A DNA stretch of 27,499 nt from Clostridiales bacterium UBA1742 (GCA_002314935.1 DCHW01000057.1:1-27499); one strand, 5' to 3'; shown: positions 16,603-25,555, counted from the first letter of the stretch. The notes: generated by a model from the sequence alone, not told the origin. A program made the numbers and translations.

Positions 16603-18869
16603 ATGAATTTATTAGAAGGACTAAACAAAGAACAATATAAAGCAGTTGTAAATACTGAGGGACCAAACCTTATAATAGCAGGTGCTGGATCTCGGAAAAA
16701 CAAAAGTTTTAACACATAAAATAGCATATTTAATAAAAGAAAAAAATATTATGCCATGGCAAATTCTTGCAATTACATTTACAAATAAAGCAGCAAATGA
16801 AATGAAAACAAGAGTTGAAAATTTAGTGGGTGATAATGCAAAAGATATGTGGATTGGAACATTTCATTCTATTTGTGTTAAAATTTTAAGAAAATATATA
16901 GATAGAATAGGCTATGATAGATCTTTTGTAATTTTTGATTCATCTGATCAAAGAAGTTTAGTTAAGCAATGTTTTAAAGCATTAAATATTGATGATAAAA
17001 CTTTTACTGATAGGGGTGTTCTTGCAGAAATTAGTAATGCAAAAAATGAAATGCTTACTCCTTCTCAATATTTGGCTCGAGCAAATGGAGAACATAGAAA
17101 AGAAAAAATTGGTGAAATATATGAGTTATATCAAAAAAGATTAAAAGAAAATAATAGCTTAGATTTTGATGATATAATTAATTATACAATAAATATTTTG
17201 ACTGAAAATCCAGATGTATTGGAATATTATTCAGAAAAATTTAAATATGTGTTAGTGGATGAATATCAAGATACTAATAAAGCACAATTTACATTAATAA
17301 CATTACTAGCCGCAAGACATGGAAATATAACAGTAGTTGGAGATAATGACCAAGGAATTTATTCATTTAGGGGAGCTGATATATCTAATATTTTAAATTT
17401 TGAAAAAGATTTTCCTGGTACTAATATAATAAAATTAGAACAAAACTATAGATCAACTAAAAATATATTAGATGCTGCTAATGCTGTTATTAAAAACAAT
17501 TCAAAAAAATATGAAAAAAACTTATGGACAGAAAAAGAAGAAGGAAGAAAACCTAAAGTTTATGTAAGTGATAATGAATATGATGAAGCAACGTATATTG
17601 CATATCAAATAGAACATTTAAGAAAAGAAGAAAAATATAATTATTCTGATTTTGCAGTACTTTATAGAATGAATACACAATCTCGTAGTATAGAAGAAAT
17701 CTTAGTAAGAGAAGATATTCCTTATAAAATAGTTGGAGGACATAAATTCTACGAGAGAAAAGAAATAAAAGATATTATTGCATATTTAAGATTGATTCAA
17801 AATCATGCAGATAATTTAAGTTTACAAAGAATTATAAATGAACCAAAACGTGGAATTGGTAAAACAAGTTTAGATAAAATTGAAGCAATTGCGAATGCTA
17901 ATGAAATATCTATGTTTGAGGTTTTAAAACGTGGAATTGAGTTTGGATTAAATAAGGTGTATGCAAATTCACAGGAGTTTATTCAAACTATTGAAGAACT
18001 TTCAAGTAAAAAAGATACAATGCTAGTTTCTGAATTAATAAAAGAAACTTTGAATAAAACTGGATATACAAAGGCTTTAGAACTAGAAGATACAGCACAA
18101 GCTGAAAATAGAATAGAGAACCTAGAAGAATTTTTAACAGTAGCAGTAGAATTTGAAGATGAAGAAGCAGAAAATACATTAGAGTTTTTCTTGGAGAATA
18201 TAACCCTTTCAAGCGAAGTAGATGAGATGGAAGATCAAGAAAATTCTGTTACATTAATGACTTTACATAGTGCTAAGGGATTGGAATTTCCAGTAGTATT
18301 TCTTGTAGGAATGGAAGATCGGAATTTTTCCAAGTTATAAATCAATAGGAGAACCAAGAGAATTAGAAGAAGAAAGAAGACTTTGCTATGTTGGATTAAC
18401 AAGAGCAGAAGAAATATTATATCTTACTTTAGCAAAGCAAAGAACAATTTTTGGTTCAACAACATGTAATAAAATTTCTAGATTTATAGAAGAAATTCCA
18501 CAAGAATTACTTGATGGTGTGGAAAATATTAAAAAACCAGAAAAAGAAATTACATATGATTGGGAATATGGACCAGTAAAAAAAATACAGACAAAAGCAT
18601 TTAATGATAAGTTTTCTCCAAAGAAACTAGATTTTGCATTTAGAACTCCAGAAAGCTTCTTAAATTCTTTAAACAAGCCAAAAGAAGCAGCTGGTGGAAT
18701 TGATTTATCACAATATAAAGAAGGAGTAAGAGTATCACATAAAAAATTTGGTGAAGGTATAATAAATTATGTAGAACAAGAAGGAGAAGATTTAAAAGTA
18801 GATATTACATTTAGCAAAGTAGGACATAAACGTTTAATGGCAAAGTTTGCAAATTTAGAAATACTATAA
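16603..18869 (+). CDS. pcrA: UvrD/PcrA DNA helicase, needs two +1 frameshifts at CGG
   Basis: A superfamily 1A 3'-5' helicase for repair, plasmid replication and removal of stalled transcription complexes. From ATG 16603 (RBS AAAGGAG) come NKEQYKAVVNTEGP and IIAGAGS; CGG at 16693 then breaks the Walker A motif. Skipping C16693 gives GKTKVLTHKI and an uninterrupted frame with TFTNKAANEM, FHSICVKILR, DEYQDTN, GDNDQGIYSFRGA, QNYRST and LMTLHSAKGLEF. A second CGG at 18320 breaks GMEDGIFPS; skipping C18320 restores it with ERRLCYVGLTRA. The C-terminal RNA-polymerase-binding region (VSHKKFGEGII) is present. The joined protein is about 754 residues, normal for PcrA. Two shifts are needed for one protein. 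Confidence 0.93.
16693..16696 (+). other. Putative +1 recoding site 1 in pcrA (CGGA)
   Basis: Context GGA TCT C GGA AAA. Skipping C restores the Gly of GSGKT in the Walker A loop, which is essential for ATP binding. Confidence 0.78.
18320..18323 (+). other. Putative +1 recoding site 2 in pcrA (CGGA)
   Basis: Context GAA GAT C GGA ATT. Skipping C restores the Gly of GMEDGIFPS near helicase motif V/VI; without it translation stops after five more codons. Confidence 0.78.
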
Positions 18870-19011
18870 AGGTCTAAAGCAATATTTGACTACTATTAAA
18901 ATCCAATATGTCAAACACTAAAAATGAAAGAAAACAGAAGGAAATAGAAGGAAAAGCAAGAAAAACAGCAAAAAATAAAAAGTGATAAAAAATATTGAGA
19001 TATTATAATTA

Positions 19012-19040
19012 TTGCAAAAATGGATATAATAATGTAAAAT
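19012..19040 (+). promoter_or_regulatory. Possible promoter of the M23 gene
   Basis: TTGCAA at 19012-19017, a 17-bp spacer and TAAAAT at 19035-19040, about 65 bases before the gene. Weak -35 box; very AT-rich DNA makes chance matches likely. Otherwise the gap 18870-19104 shows nothing clear. Confidence 0.4.
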
Positions 19041-19104
19041 ATTAAAGTCGGTTATAACAAAGCAAAGTTAATAATCCGTAGTAAAGAAGAAAAAATATAA
19101 GGAG

Positions 19105-20103
19105 TTGTTTATTATTTTAAGAAACGTAAAAAATATATTTATACATTTTAGAAGAACAGTAAAAGTAATATCTTTAACAATGATAGCAATTTTAATAATA
19201 TTAGGAATATTATCGTTATTCTATACACCAATGTATAGTGTAACAATAAATGGAGAGTTTGTTGGTTATACAATTAACAAAACAAAGTTACAAAAAAGAA
19301 TAAATGAGTATATAGAAAATGGAGATGAAGAGAATACTGCATTTATAGATGCTGAATATTTACCAGAATATCAATTGTGTTTATTAAAGAAAAATAATCA
19401 AACAAATGATGATGAAATATTTGATATTATAAAAAATTCTAGTACAACATATTATGAATATTATGCAATTGTTGAAGGAACAGAAGAAAAATATTATGTT
19501 TCAACAAAGGAAAATGCAGAAGATATTATTAATCAATTAAAAGAAAAAAATAGCAATAATGTATCATCACTTGCATATACACAAATACATTCAACAGAGT
19601 TAAAGGAATTTTCAGATGTTGATACAGTAGTTAGCGCATTATATAAGAAAAAGGTTGTTGTTGCAACATCTTCATCTTATTCTTATGCATATGCAGATAT
19701 GTCATATTCTGCTCCAGATATTGGAATATCATTAATTAGACCAATAGATGGATATATTTCTTCGAGATATGGAATGAGATCTAGCGGTAGACATACCGGA
19801 CTTGATATTGCGGGAAGTACAGGAACCCCTATAATGGCAGCAGCATCAGGTACAGTTGAAAAAGTAAATTATTCTAATGTAAGTTATGGAAATTGTGTAA
19901 TAATATCACATGGAAATGGAATAGAAACATTGTATGCACATTGTTCACAAATTTACGTAAGCGTAGGACAATCAGTGTCTCAAGGAGAAACAATAGCTTC
20001 AAGAGGATCAACAGGAAATTCGACAGGACCACATTTACACTTTGAAGTAAGAGTAAATGGTTCAACTGTAAATCCACAATACTATGTATATCAAAATCAA
20101 TAA
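19105..20103 (+). CDS. Membrane-anchored M23 (LytM-type) metallopeptidase
   Basis: About 330 residues: a cytoplasmic N-terminus, one membrane helix (about 20-43), an extracytoplasmic linker region (about 45-200) and a C-terminal M23 zinc peptidase domain (about 210-330). Metal and catalytic motifs are GRHTGLD and HLHFEV, with VIISHGNGIETLYAHC between them. All zinc ligands are present, so it probably cleaves peptidoglycan cross-bridges or stem peptides. The start is unclear: GGAG at 19101-19104 touches the TTG at 19105, while the codons at proper spacing are ATT (19111, 19114). A terminator follows the stop directly. Confidence 0.9.
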   Translation: MFIILRNVKNIFIHFRRTVKVISLTMIAILIILGILSLFYTPMYSVTINGEFVGYTINKTKLQKRINEYIENGDEENTAFIDAEYLPEYQLCLLKKNNQTNDDEIFDIIKNSSTTYYEYYAIVEGTEEKYYVSTKENAEDIINQLKEKNSNNVSSLAYTQIHSTELKEFSDVDTVVSALYKKKVVVATSSSYSYAYADMSYSAPDIGISLIRPIDGYISSRYGMRSSGRHTGLDIAGSTGTPIMAAASGTVEKVNYSNVSYGNCVIISHGNGIETLYAHCSQIYVSVGQSVSQGETIASRGSTGNSTGPHLHFEVRVNGSTVNPQYYVYQNQ

Positions 20104-20127
20104 AAGGTAGGCTTTAGCCTACCTTTT
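20102..20127. terminator. Bidirectional terminator between the M23 and mecA genes
   Basis: An 11-pair perfect stem (20102-20112 and 20117-20127) with loop TTTA and four A/T at each outer edge. It overlaps the last codons of both convergent genes. Confidence 0.88.
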
Positions 20128-20737
20128 AAAAATATTTATTTGTTGTATTTATAGCGTTTTGCATAATTAGTATTTTTCCGTATTCATTTAATTTACTTTC
20201 AAACAATTTACTATTATGTATATATTCTGAAAATTCTAAAAACATATAATGAAGAATTTTTAATTCTTCTAAACATATACTTGAGGCAGTAATTAAAAGA
20301 TAATAATTGAAATTGTATAAAAATAATTTTGAATCTTTTAATTTTTTTAAAAAGTTAGGAGACTCTAATTTAAGGAAATGGCTAAATTCACAAAAATCAT
20401 CAAAGTTATTAAATTTATAAATGAAAACATCATCTTTTAGTTTTAAAGATTTTCTTTTGGCTTGAATTTTCTTTTTATCGGAATTTAAATCTTGATTTAT
20501 TCTTGTTATAGTCAAAATAAAATTTCCTTCAGGAGCAGAAATAGCTTCAATAATTAGCTTATAATTATCTGTGATAAAGCCAATTTCTTTTTCAGCTTTA
20601 TCCAGAATGGTATTAAATAAATCTTGAGATTGAATAGAATTAGACATAAAAGAATGTATTGAAATATTATTTTGGTCTAAGTCATTAGTATTTAAAATTA
20701 TTCTTATTTGGTTTTCTGTAAGTTTTTCAAATTTCAT
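20126..20737 (-). CDS. mecA: MecA-like Clp adaptor protein
   Basis: A 203-residue protein with the MecA plan. The N-terminal substrate-binding part starts MKFEKLTENQIRIIL with a helix-forming SQDLFNTILDKAEKEIGF, followed by strand blocks such as NFILTITRI. After a lysine-rich linker (about residues 85-100) comes the C-terminal part, starting VFIYKFNNFDDFCEFS, which in Bacillus binds ClpC. MecA targets ComK and other proteins to ClpCP. A ClpE-like unfoldase is encoded in the same window. ATG 20737 is chosen for its spacing to GGAGGT at about 20748-20753; TTG 20743 is too close. Sequence is diverged, so the match rests on layout and motifs. Confidence 0.75.
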   Translation of the reverse strand: MKFEKLTENQIRIILNTNDLDQNNISIHSFMSNSIQSQDLFNTILDKAEKEIGFITDNYKLIIEAISAPEGNFILTITRINQDLNSDKKKIQAKRKSLKLKDDVFIYKFNNFDDFCEFSHFLKLESPNFLKKLKDSKLFLYNFNYYLLITASSICLEELKILHYMFLEFSEYIHNSKLFESKLNEYGKILIMQNAINTTNKYF

Positions 20738-20773
20738 TAACAAATGGACCTCCTAATATATGAACTTAAATAT

Positions 20774-20801
20774 ATTATAGCATGATTAAAACCTTTTTCA
20801 A
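20774..20801 (-). promoter_or_regulatory. Promoter of mecA
   Basis: On the minus strand, TTGAAA (20796-20801), a 16-bp spacer and TATAAT (20774-20779). Confidence 0.7.
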
Positions 20802-20894
20802 GGAACAAAATTTGGTAAAATAATTATACAATAGTATATGTAAAATCAATAAAAATGTTATACATATATATCTGGATTTTTATTTTGGATTTAC

Positions 20895-20923
20895 TTGAAA
20901 AAAAGCTAAAATCTGTATATAAT
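20895..20923 (+). promoter_or_regulatory. Promoter of the DUF4321-radC-mreBC operon
   Basis: TTGAAA at 20895-20900, a 17-bp spacer and TATAAT at 20918-20923, about 41 bases before the first gene. Divergent from the mecA promoter. Confidence 0.8.
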
Positions 20924-20963
20924 GTTTAAGTAAAAAACTAAAGAAAAGAATCGAGGTATAAAT

Positions 20964-21221
20964 ATGGCAGTTAGAGATAAAAATATATGGATTTTATTAG
21001 TATTTTTATTATCAGGATTGGTAATAGGAGGATTACTAGGAGAATTAGCTGCAAGAGTTAATGGATTATGGTGGTTATCTTATGGAGAAAGCTTTGGACT
21101 AGAAAGTCCAATTTACTTAAATTTAAGTGTAATTACCATTACTTTTGGACTAATGTTTAGAATAAATATTGCAAGTATAATAGGAATGGCAATTGCAATA
21201 TTTATATATAGAAAAATCTAA
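20964..21221 (+). CDS. DUF4321 family membrane protein
   Basis: An 85-residue protein with two hydrophobic segments (about residues 9-28 and 50-82) and a conserved-looking middle, WWLSYGESFGLESP, followed by YLNLSVITITFGLMFRINIAS. This is the DUF4321 pattern, common in Clostridia next to radC and mreB, as here. Function is unknown; the position suggests a link to cell-shape genes. First gene of the operon; radC starts 43 bases after its stop. Confidence 0.85.
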   Translation: MAVRDKNIWILLVFLLSGLVIGGLLGELAARVNGLWWLSYGESFGLESPIYLNLSVITITFGLMFRINIASIIGMAIAIFIYRKI

Positions 21222-21264
21222 TTAAAAAAATGGGGGATAATAGGGCAGAAAGGATTAAAAACGT

Positions 21265-21951
21265 ATGAAAATAAAAGAACTCCCATCATCTGAAAGACCA
21301 TATGAAAAACTGGAAATGTATGGCTCAGAAATATTATCAAATGCAGAACTTTTGGCAATAATAATAAAAACAGGAACTAAAGAACAATCTTCGGTTTCGG
21401 TAGCTCAACAAATATTAAATTTAGGTAAAAGTTCTGAAAAGGATAGTTTAAGATTTTTGCAAGAATTATCAATAAAAGAATTTATGACAATAAAAGGAAT
21501 TGGCAAGGTAAAAGCGATACAGTTAAAAGCAATATGTGAATTAACTAAAAGAATTTCTAAACCAATTAATAACAAAATAAAAATTAGTAATACTAAAGAT
21601 GTTGCAAAATTACTTATGGATGAATTAAGATACGAGAGAAAAGAAATTGCAAAGGTAGTAATTTTAAATAACAAAAATATAGTTCTTAAAATTATTAATA
21701 TTTCCCTAGGTGGAACAAATTTTGCGTGTATAGAACCTAGAGAGGTGTTGTGCGAAGCTGTAAAAATGCAAGCCCCAAGGATAATATTAGTTCATAATCA
21801 TCCAAGTGGTGACTCAAGACCAAGCAAGGCAGATTACAAAATAACAGATAGAATTTATGAATGTGCAAGTTTAATGGGGATTGAATTATTAGACCATATA
21901 GTAATTGGAGATGGAAATTTTGAGAGCATTTTAATGAAAGGAAATGATTAA
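21265..21951 (+). CDS. radC: RadC family JAB-domain protein
   Basis: A 228-residue protein. The N-terminus (KELPSSERPYEKLEMYGSEILSNAELLAI) and helix-hairpin-helix-like MTIKGIGKVKAIQLKA are typical of RadC. The C-terminal JAB/MPN domain has His177-x-His179 and Asp190 in HNHPSGDSRPSKAD, the zinc motif. The original DNA repair role is doubted in the literature and the molecular function is open. Second gene of the operon; mreB starts three bases after its stop. Confidence 0.95.
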   Translation: MKIKELPSSERPYEKLEMYGSEILSNAELLAIIIKTGTKEQSSVSVAQQILNLGKSSEKDSLRFLQELSIKEFMTIKGIGKVKAIQLKAICELTKRISKPINNKIKISNTKDVAKLLMDELRYERKEIAKVVILNNKNIVLKIINISLGGTNFACIEPREVLCEAVKMQAPRIILVHNHPSGDSRPSKADYKITDRIYECASLMGIELLDHIVIGDGNFESILMKGND

Positions 21952-21954
21952 AAG

Positions 21955-22986
21955 ATGAAATTATTTAGTTTTACTTCAAAAGATATTGGTATTGATTTGG
22001 GAACTGCAAATACGTTAGTTACATTAAAAGGAAAAGGAATTGTATTAAAAGAGCCATCAGTTGTAGCGATTGATAAAAGAAATGGAGAAATTTTAGCAAC
22101 AGGTTATGAGGCTAAGGAGATGATTGGAAGAACTCCAGATCAGATTAAAGCTGTAAGACCACTAAAAGATGGTGTTATTGCAGATTTTACAGCAACAAAA
22201 TTAATGCTAAAAAATTTAGTATCTAAAGTGTGTGATAGATATAATGCAGGACGTCCAAGAGTTGTTGTTGGTGTGCCATCTGGAATAACAGAAGTAGAAG
22301 AAAGAGCTGTAGAAGAGTCAGTTTTAGCGGCTGGTGCAAAAGAGGTATATTTAATAGAAGAACCAATGGCTGCTGCAATTGGTGCAAAATTAGATGTAGT
22401 AGAGCCAACTGGAAATATAATAGTAGATATAGGTGGAGGAACAACTGAAGTTGCAGTTATTTCATTAGGAGGAATTGTTGTAAGTAATTCCTTAAGAATA
22501 GCAGGGGATGAACTTGATAGTGATATAGTGGATTACGTAAAAAAAGAATTTGGACTTGTAATTGGAGAAACAACTGCTGAAGAAATAAAAAAAGAAATTG
22601 GATGTGCAGCTCCATTAATGACAGAAATGAGTATGGAAGTTAAAGGGAGAGACGCGAATAATGGTTTGCCACGTAACATAATAGTAACATCTTCTCAAAT
22701 AGAAGAAGCAATAAGATATTCAATAAATGAAATAATAGAAATTATAAAACAAACATTGGAAAAAACGCCACCAGAATTAGCTTCAGACATTGTAGAAAAA
22801 GGTATTGTTTTAGCTGGAGGAGGAGCTTTAATAAAAAATTTGGATAAATTAATTGCACAAAAAACAGAAATGCCTGTTTATATAGCAGATAATCCATTAG
22901 ATTGTGTAGTTAATGGTACAGAAAAAACAATAGAAGATTTAGAAAATTTGAAAACAATTTTAATAAATGCTCGTAAGAGAAGATAA
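21955..22986 (+). CDS. mreB: Rod-shape actin homologue MreB
   Basis: A 343-residue actin-like ATPase that forms membrane filaments guiding lateral wall synthesis. Visible motifs: DIGIDLGTANTLV (phosphate 1), IIVDIGGGTTEVAVIS (phosphate 2), VYLIEEPMAAAIGA and GIVLAGGGALI (adenosine region). Length is normal. The N-terminal KLFSFTSK may be the membrane-contacting segment. It is coupled to radC (three-base gap) and followed by mreC after 17 bases. The gene order radC-mreB-mreC is common in Bacillota. Confidence 0.97.
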   Translation: MKLFSFTSKDIGIDLGTANTLVTLKGKGIVLKEPSVVAIDKRNGEILATGYEAKEMIGRTPDQIKAVRPLKDGVIADFTATKLMLKNLVSKVCDRYNAGRPRVVVGVPSGITEVEERAVEESVLAAGAKEVYLIEEPMAAAIGAKLDVVEPTGNIIVDIGGGTTEVAVISLGGIVVSNSLRIAGDELDSDIVDYVKKEFGLVIGETTAEEIKKEIGCAAPLMTEMSMEVKGRDANNGLPRNIIVTSSQIEEAIRYSINEIIEIIKQTLEKTPPELASDIVEKGIVLAGGGALIKNLDKLIAQKTEMPVYIADNPLDCVVNGTEKTIEDLENLKTILINARKRR

Positions 22987-23003
22987 TTGAAAGGAAAATT
23001 AAA

Positions 23004-23819
23004 GTGAATAAAAACAAAAAGGTAGGAATAGTAGGCATAATAATAACTTTAGTAATTTTAATTGTACTTATAATCTTAACAAATATAGGAGCAAATAAAT
23101 TTTCAAATACAGAAGGCGTATTAAATAAGTTAGTTATGCCAATCCAAAATGGTTTAACGTATTTAAAAAATAAAATTGCAGGAAATGATGCATTTTTTGA
23201 AAATATAAATAATTTAAAAACAGAAAATGAAAAACTAATTCAAGAGAAGGAAGAACTTGAACAAAGACTTAGAGAATTAGAAATAATAAAAGCAGAAAAT
23301 TCAACTTTAAGGCAATATGTAAATATGTCAGAAAAATATACAGAATATACAACAGTACCAGCATATATAATAAACAGAAATATAAGTAATTTAAGTAGTG
23401 TTTTTGTAATAAATGTTGGAACAAATGATGGAGTAAATGCAAATATGCCAGTAATTGCATCAGAGGGATTAGTGGGATATGTAATATCTGCTACAGAAGA
23501 TTCAGCTAAGGTTCAACCTATAATTGATCCATCAACAAGTATAAGTTGTACAGTGAGTACTTCAAGGGATAGTGTGATTGCAACTGGAATTTTAGACAGT
23601 AGTAACACTTTAAAATTGTCATATATTCCTACAGAAGCTGACTTGGTATTGGAAGACACAATAGAAACTTCTGGAATTGGAGGTATCTACCCAAAGGGAA
23701 TAACTATTGGAAATATAAAGGAAATAATAGAAACTAAAAATATTACTGATAGATATGCAATAATAGAAACTGCAGTAGATTTTTCAAAATTAGAAACAGT
23801 ATTAGTTATAACAAAATAA
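23004..23819 (+). CDS. mreC: Rod-shape determining protein MreC
   Basis: A 271-residue single-pass protein of the elongasome that links MreB to the outer wall enzymes. N-terminal membrane helix (about residues 8-28), a coiled coil (about 70-105, NLKTENEKLIQEKEEL and onward), then the beta-barrel domain with VPAYIINRN, GLVGYVI and SGIGGIYPKGITIG. It starts with GTG at 23004 behind AAAGGAAA. No mreD follows; the next gene is purB. Confidence 0.95.
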   Translation: MNKNKKVGIVGIIITLVILIVLIILTNIGANKFSNTEGVLNKLVMPIQNGLTYLKNKIAGNDAFFENINNLKTENEKLIQEKEELEQRLRELEIIKAENSTLRQYVNMSEKYTEYTTVPAYIINRNISNLSSVFVINVGTNDGVNANMPVIASEGLVGYVISATEDSAKVQPIIDPSTSISCTVSTSRDSVIATGILDSSNTLKLSYIPTEADLVLEDTIETSGIGGIYPKGITIGNIKEIIETKNITDRYAIIETAVDFSKLETVLVITK

Positions 23820-23838
23820 ATATAATAGGAGGAAAAAT

Positions 23839-25273
23839 ATGAATAATGATATTTATATAACACCATTAGGAAGTAGATATGCAAGTAGTGAAATGAATAA
23901 AATTTGGTCTAATAATTCTAAATATTCTACTTGGAGAAAATTATGGGTAGCACTTGCAGAAACAGAAAAAGAATTGGGAATAAATATAACTGATGAGCAA
24001 ATTACTGAAATGAAAGAAAATATTAACAATATAGATTATGATGTTGTACAGCAAAGAGAAAAAGAATGTAGACATGATGTAATGGCACATGTATATGAAT
24101 TTGGTACAAAATGTCCAAAAGCAAAACCTATTATACATCTAGGAGCTACTTCTTGTTATGTAACAGATAATACAGATGTTATTCTTATAAGAGAAGCTAT
24201 TCAAGTAATTAAAAAAAGATTAATTATGGTTATAAATAATTTAAAAAATTTTGCTGATAAATATAAAGGAACCACTTGTTTAGGATATACTCATTTTCAA
24301 CCAGCTCAGTTAACTACTGTTGGTAAAAGAGCAACATTATGGATGCAAGATTTATTAGAAGACCTAGAAGAACTAGAGTTTGTTGAAACAAGATTAAAAC
24401 TTTTAGGATGTAAAGGAACAACAGGAACAGAAGAAAGTTTTATGAAATTGTTTAAAGATGAAGAAAAGGTTAAACAAATAGATAAAAAAATAGCAGAAAA
24501 AATGGGATTTTCTAAAACATTTGCAGTTTCTCGGACAAACATATACAAGAAAATTAGATTCTATTGTATTAAATATGTTAGCTGGAATTGCTGAAAGTTG
24601 TTCAAAATTTGCAAATGATATGAGATTATTACAACATGAAAAAGAATTAGAAGAACCATTTGAAAAAGGCCAAATTGGTTCATCTGCAATGGCATATAAA
24701 AGAAATCCAATGAGAAGTGAAAGAATAAACTCTTTATCAAGACATATTATAGCTTTAGCAAATGATACAAAAATTACATCAGCAACACAATGGTTAGAAA
24801 GAACATTAGATGATTCTGCAAATAAAAGAATTTGTGTTCCAGAGGCTTTTTTAGCTGCAGATGCAGTATTAATGGTATATGCAAATATTAGTTCAAACAT
24901 TGTAGTATATGAAAATGTTATTAAAACAAACATGATGCAAGAATTACCTTTTATGGGAACAGAAGAGATACTTATGAATGCAGTGTTAAAAGGTGGAGAT
25001 AGACAAGAATTACATGAAAAAATAAGAGTATACTCAATGGAAGCTGGAAAACAAGTAAAACAACTTGGAAATGCAAATGATTTAGTAGATAGAATTGCAG
25101 GAGATAGTACTTTTGGATTAAGCAAAGATGAAATTTTAAAAATATTAAATCCTGAAAACTTATGTGGAAGAGCTAAAAATCAAGTTACAGATTTTATAAA
25201 CGAAGTTGTAAATCCAGTATTAGAAAAATATAAAGATTTAATAACAGGAGAAAAAATAGAAATAATGGTATAA
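23839..25273 (+). CDS. purB: Adenylosuccinate lyase, needs +1 frameshift at CGG
   Basis: Acts twice in purine synthesis, splitting fumarate from SAICAR and from adenylosuccinate. From ATG 23839 (RBS AGGAGG) the frame gives YTTWRK-like YSTWRKLWVALAE, HLGATSCYVTDN and TCLGYTHFQPAQ, then meets CGG at 24532 and runs into 20 unrelated codons. Skipping C24532 restores FAVSGQTYTRKLDSIVLN, then the signature SSAMAYKRNPMRSER and the C-terminal domain to 25273. The joined protein is about 477 residues, as expected. No other damage. A purB not expressed would make the cell depend on external purines, so a dead gene would be costly. It follows mreC by 19 bases. Confidence 0.93.
24532..24535 (+). other. 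Putative +1 recoding site in purB (CGGA)
   Basis: Context GTT TCT C GGA CAA. Skipping C gives the Gly of AVSGQTYTRK, an invariant segment of the lyase. Confidence 0.77.
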
Positions 25274-25296
25274 TTTTTGCCAGTGATTGCCAATGG

Positions 25297-25312
25297 GGAC
25301 AGCAGGCTGTCT
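25297..25312 (+). terminator. Possible purB terminator hairpin
   Basis: GACAGC and GCTGTC pair around AG, preceded by GGG and followed by TAAAAATT. Short and with a poor T tail. Confidence 0.4.
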
Positions 25313-25345
25313 AAAAATTAATTTAAAATTTGGTTATACAAACCA

Positions 25346-25369
25346 TATGGGCGATTTTAATCGCCCATA
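25346..25369 (+). repeat. REP-like palindrome
   Basis: Full core GGGCGATTTTAATCGCCC with arms extended by TAT/ATA to 11 pairs. It lacks the GTAGG prefix of the other copies. Confidence 0.85.
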
Positions 25370-25475
25370 AAAAATATTAGAATTCCAATAAAAAATCAGA
25401 CAAAAACATTTACAAATAAAATCTATTAATATAAAATAATAAAGTAAAAACAAAAGAAAAACGAGGTGAAATTAA

Positions 25476-25532
25476 ATGACAGTTAAAACCCTTGGGGCTG
25501 TAACACACACACACACACACAATATAATTTAA
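25476..25532 (+). CDS. Possible 18-codon leader ORF with AC microsatellite
   Basis: ATG 25476 follows GAGGTGAA (25463-25470) and encodes MTVKTLGAVTHTHTHNI before TAA at 25530. The repeat produces alternating Thr and His codons. It is followed by an imperfect hairpin. It could be a leader peptide, the start of a phase-variable gene whose body is lost, or chance. No recognisable gene follows in the next 380 bases. Confidence 0.35.
   Translation: MTVKTLGAVTHTHTHNII
25503..25521 (+). repeat. AC dinucleotide microsatellite
   Basis: Nine AC units in a row, the only such tract in the window. Tracts of this kind tend to change length by slippage. Confidence 0.9.
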
Positions 25533-25555
25533 TAAATATAAAAAGAAATAAATGT

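Noticed and set aside
18908..18985. A 25-codon basic ORF (MSNTKNERKQ...) after pcrA
   Set aside because: No ribosome binding site, low complexity (Lys/Glu from A-rich DNA) and no recognisable domain; likely chance.
13949..24535. The four frameshifted genes as ordinary pseudogenes
   Set aside because: All lesions are identical in type and place (C before GGN), with no other stops or indels, in essential-type genes. A data error with the same pattern cannot be excluded from sequence alone.
24403..25125. Long minus-strand open frame opposite purB
   Set aside because: Low-complexity Ser/Phe-rich translation of the purB antisense strand, no RBS; a shadow of the real gene.
24521..25273. Second half of purB as an independent gene
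   Set aside because: Its apparent start lies within the conserved AVSGQTYTRK segment and has no RBS; continuous homology crosses the CGG site.
25471..25532. Histidine operon leader (attenuator)
   Set aside because: The Thr-His run is suggestive, but no his genes and no clear alternative hairpins follow; kept only as a weak possibility.
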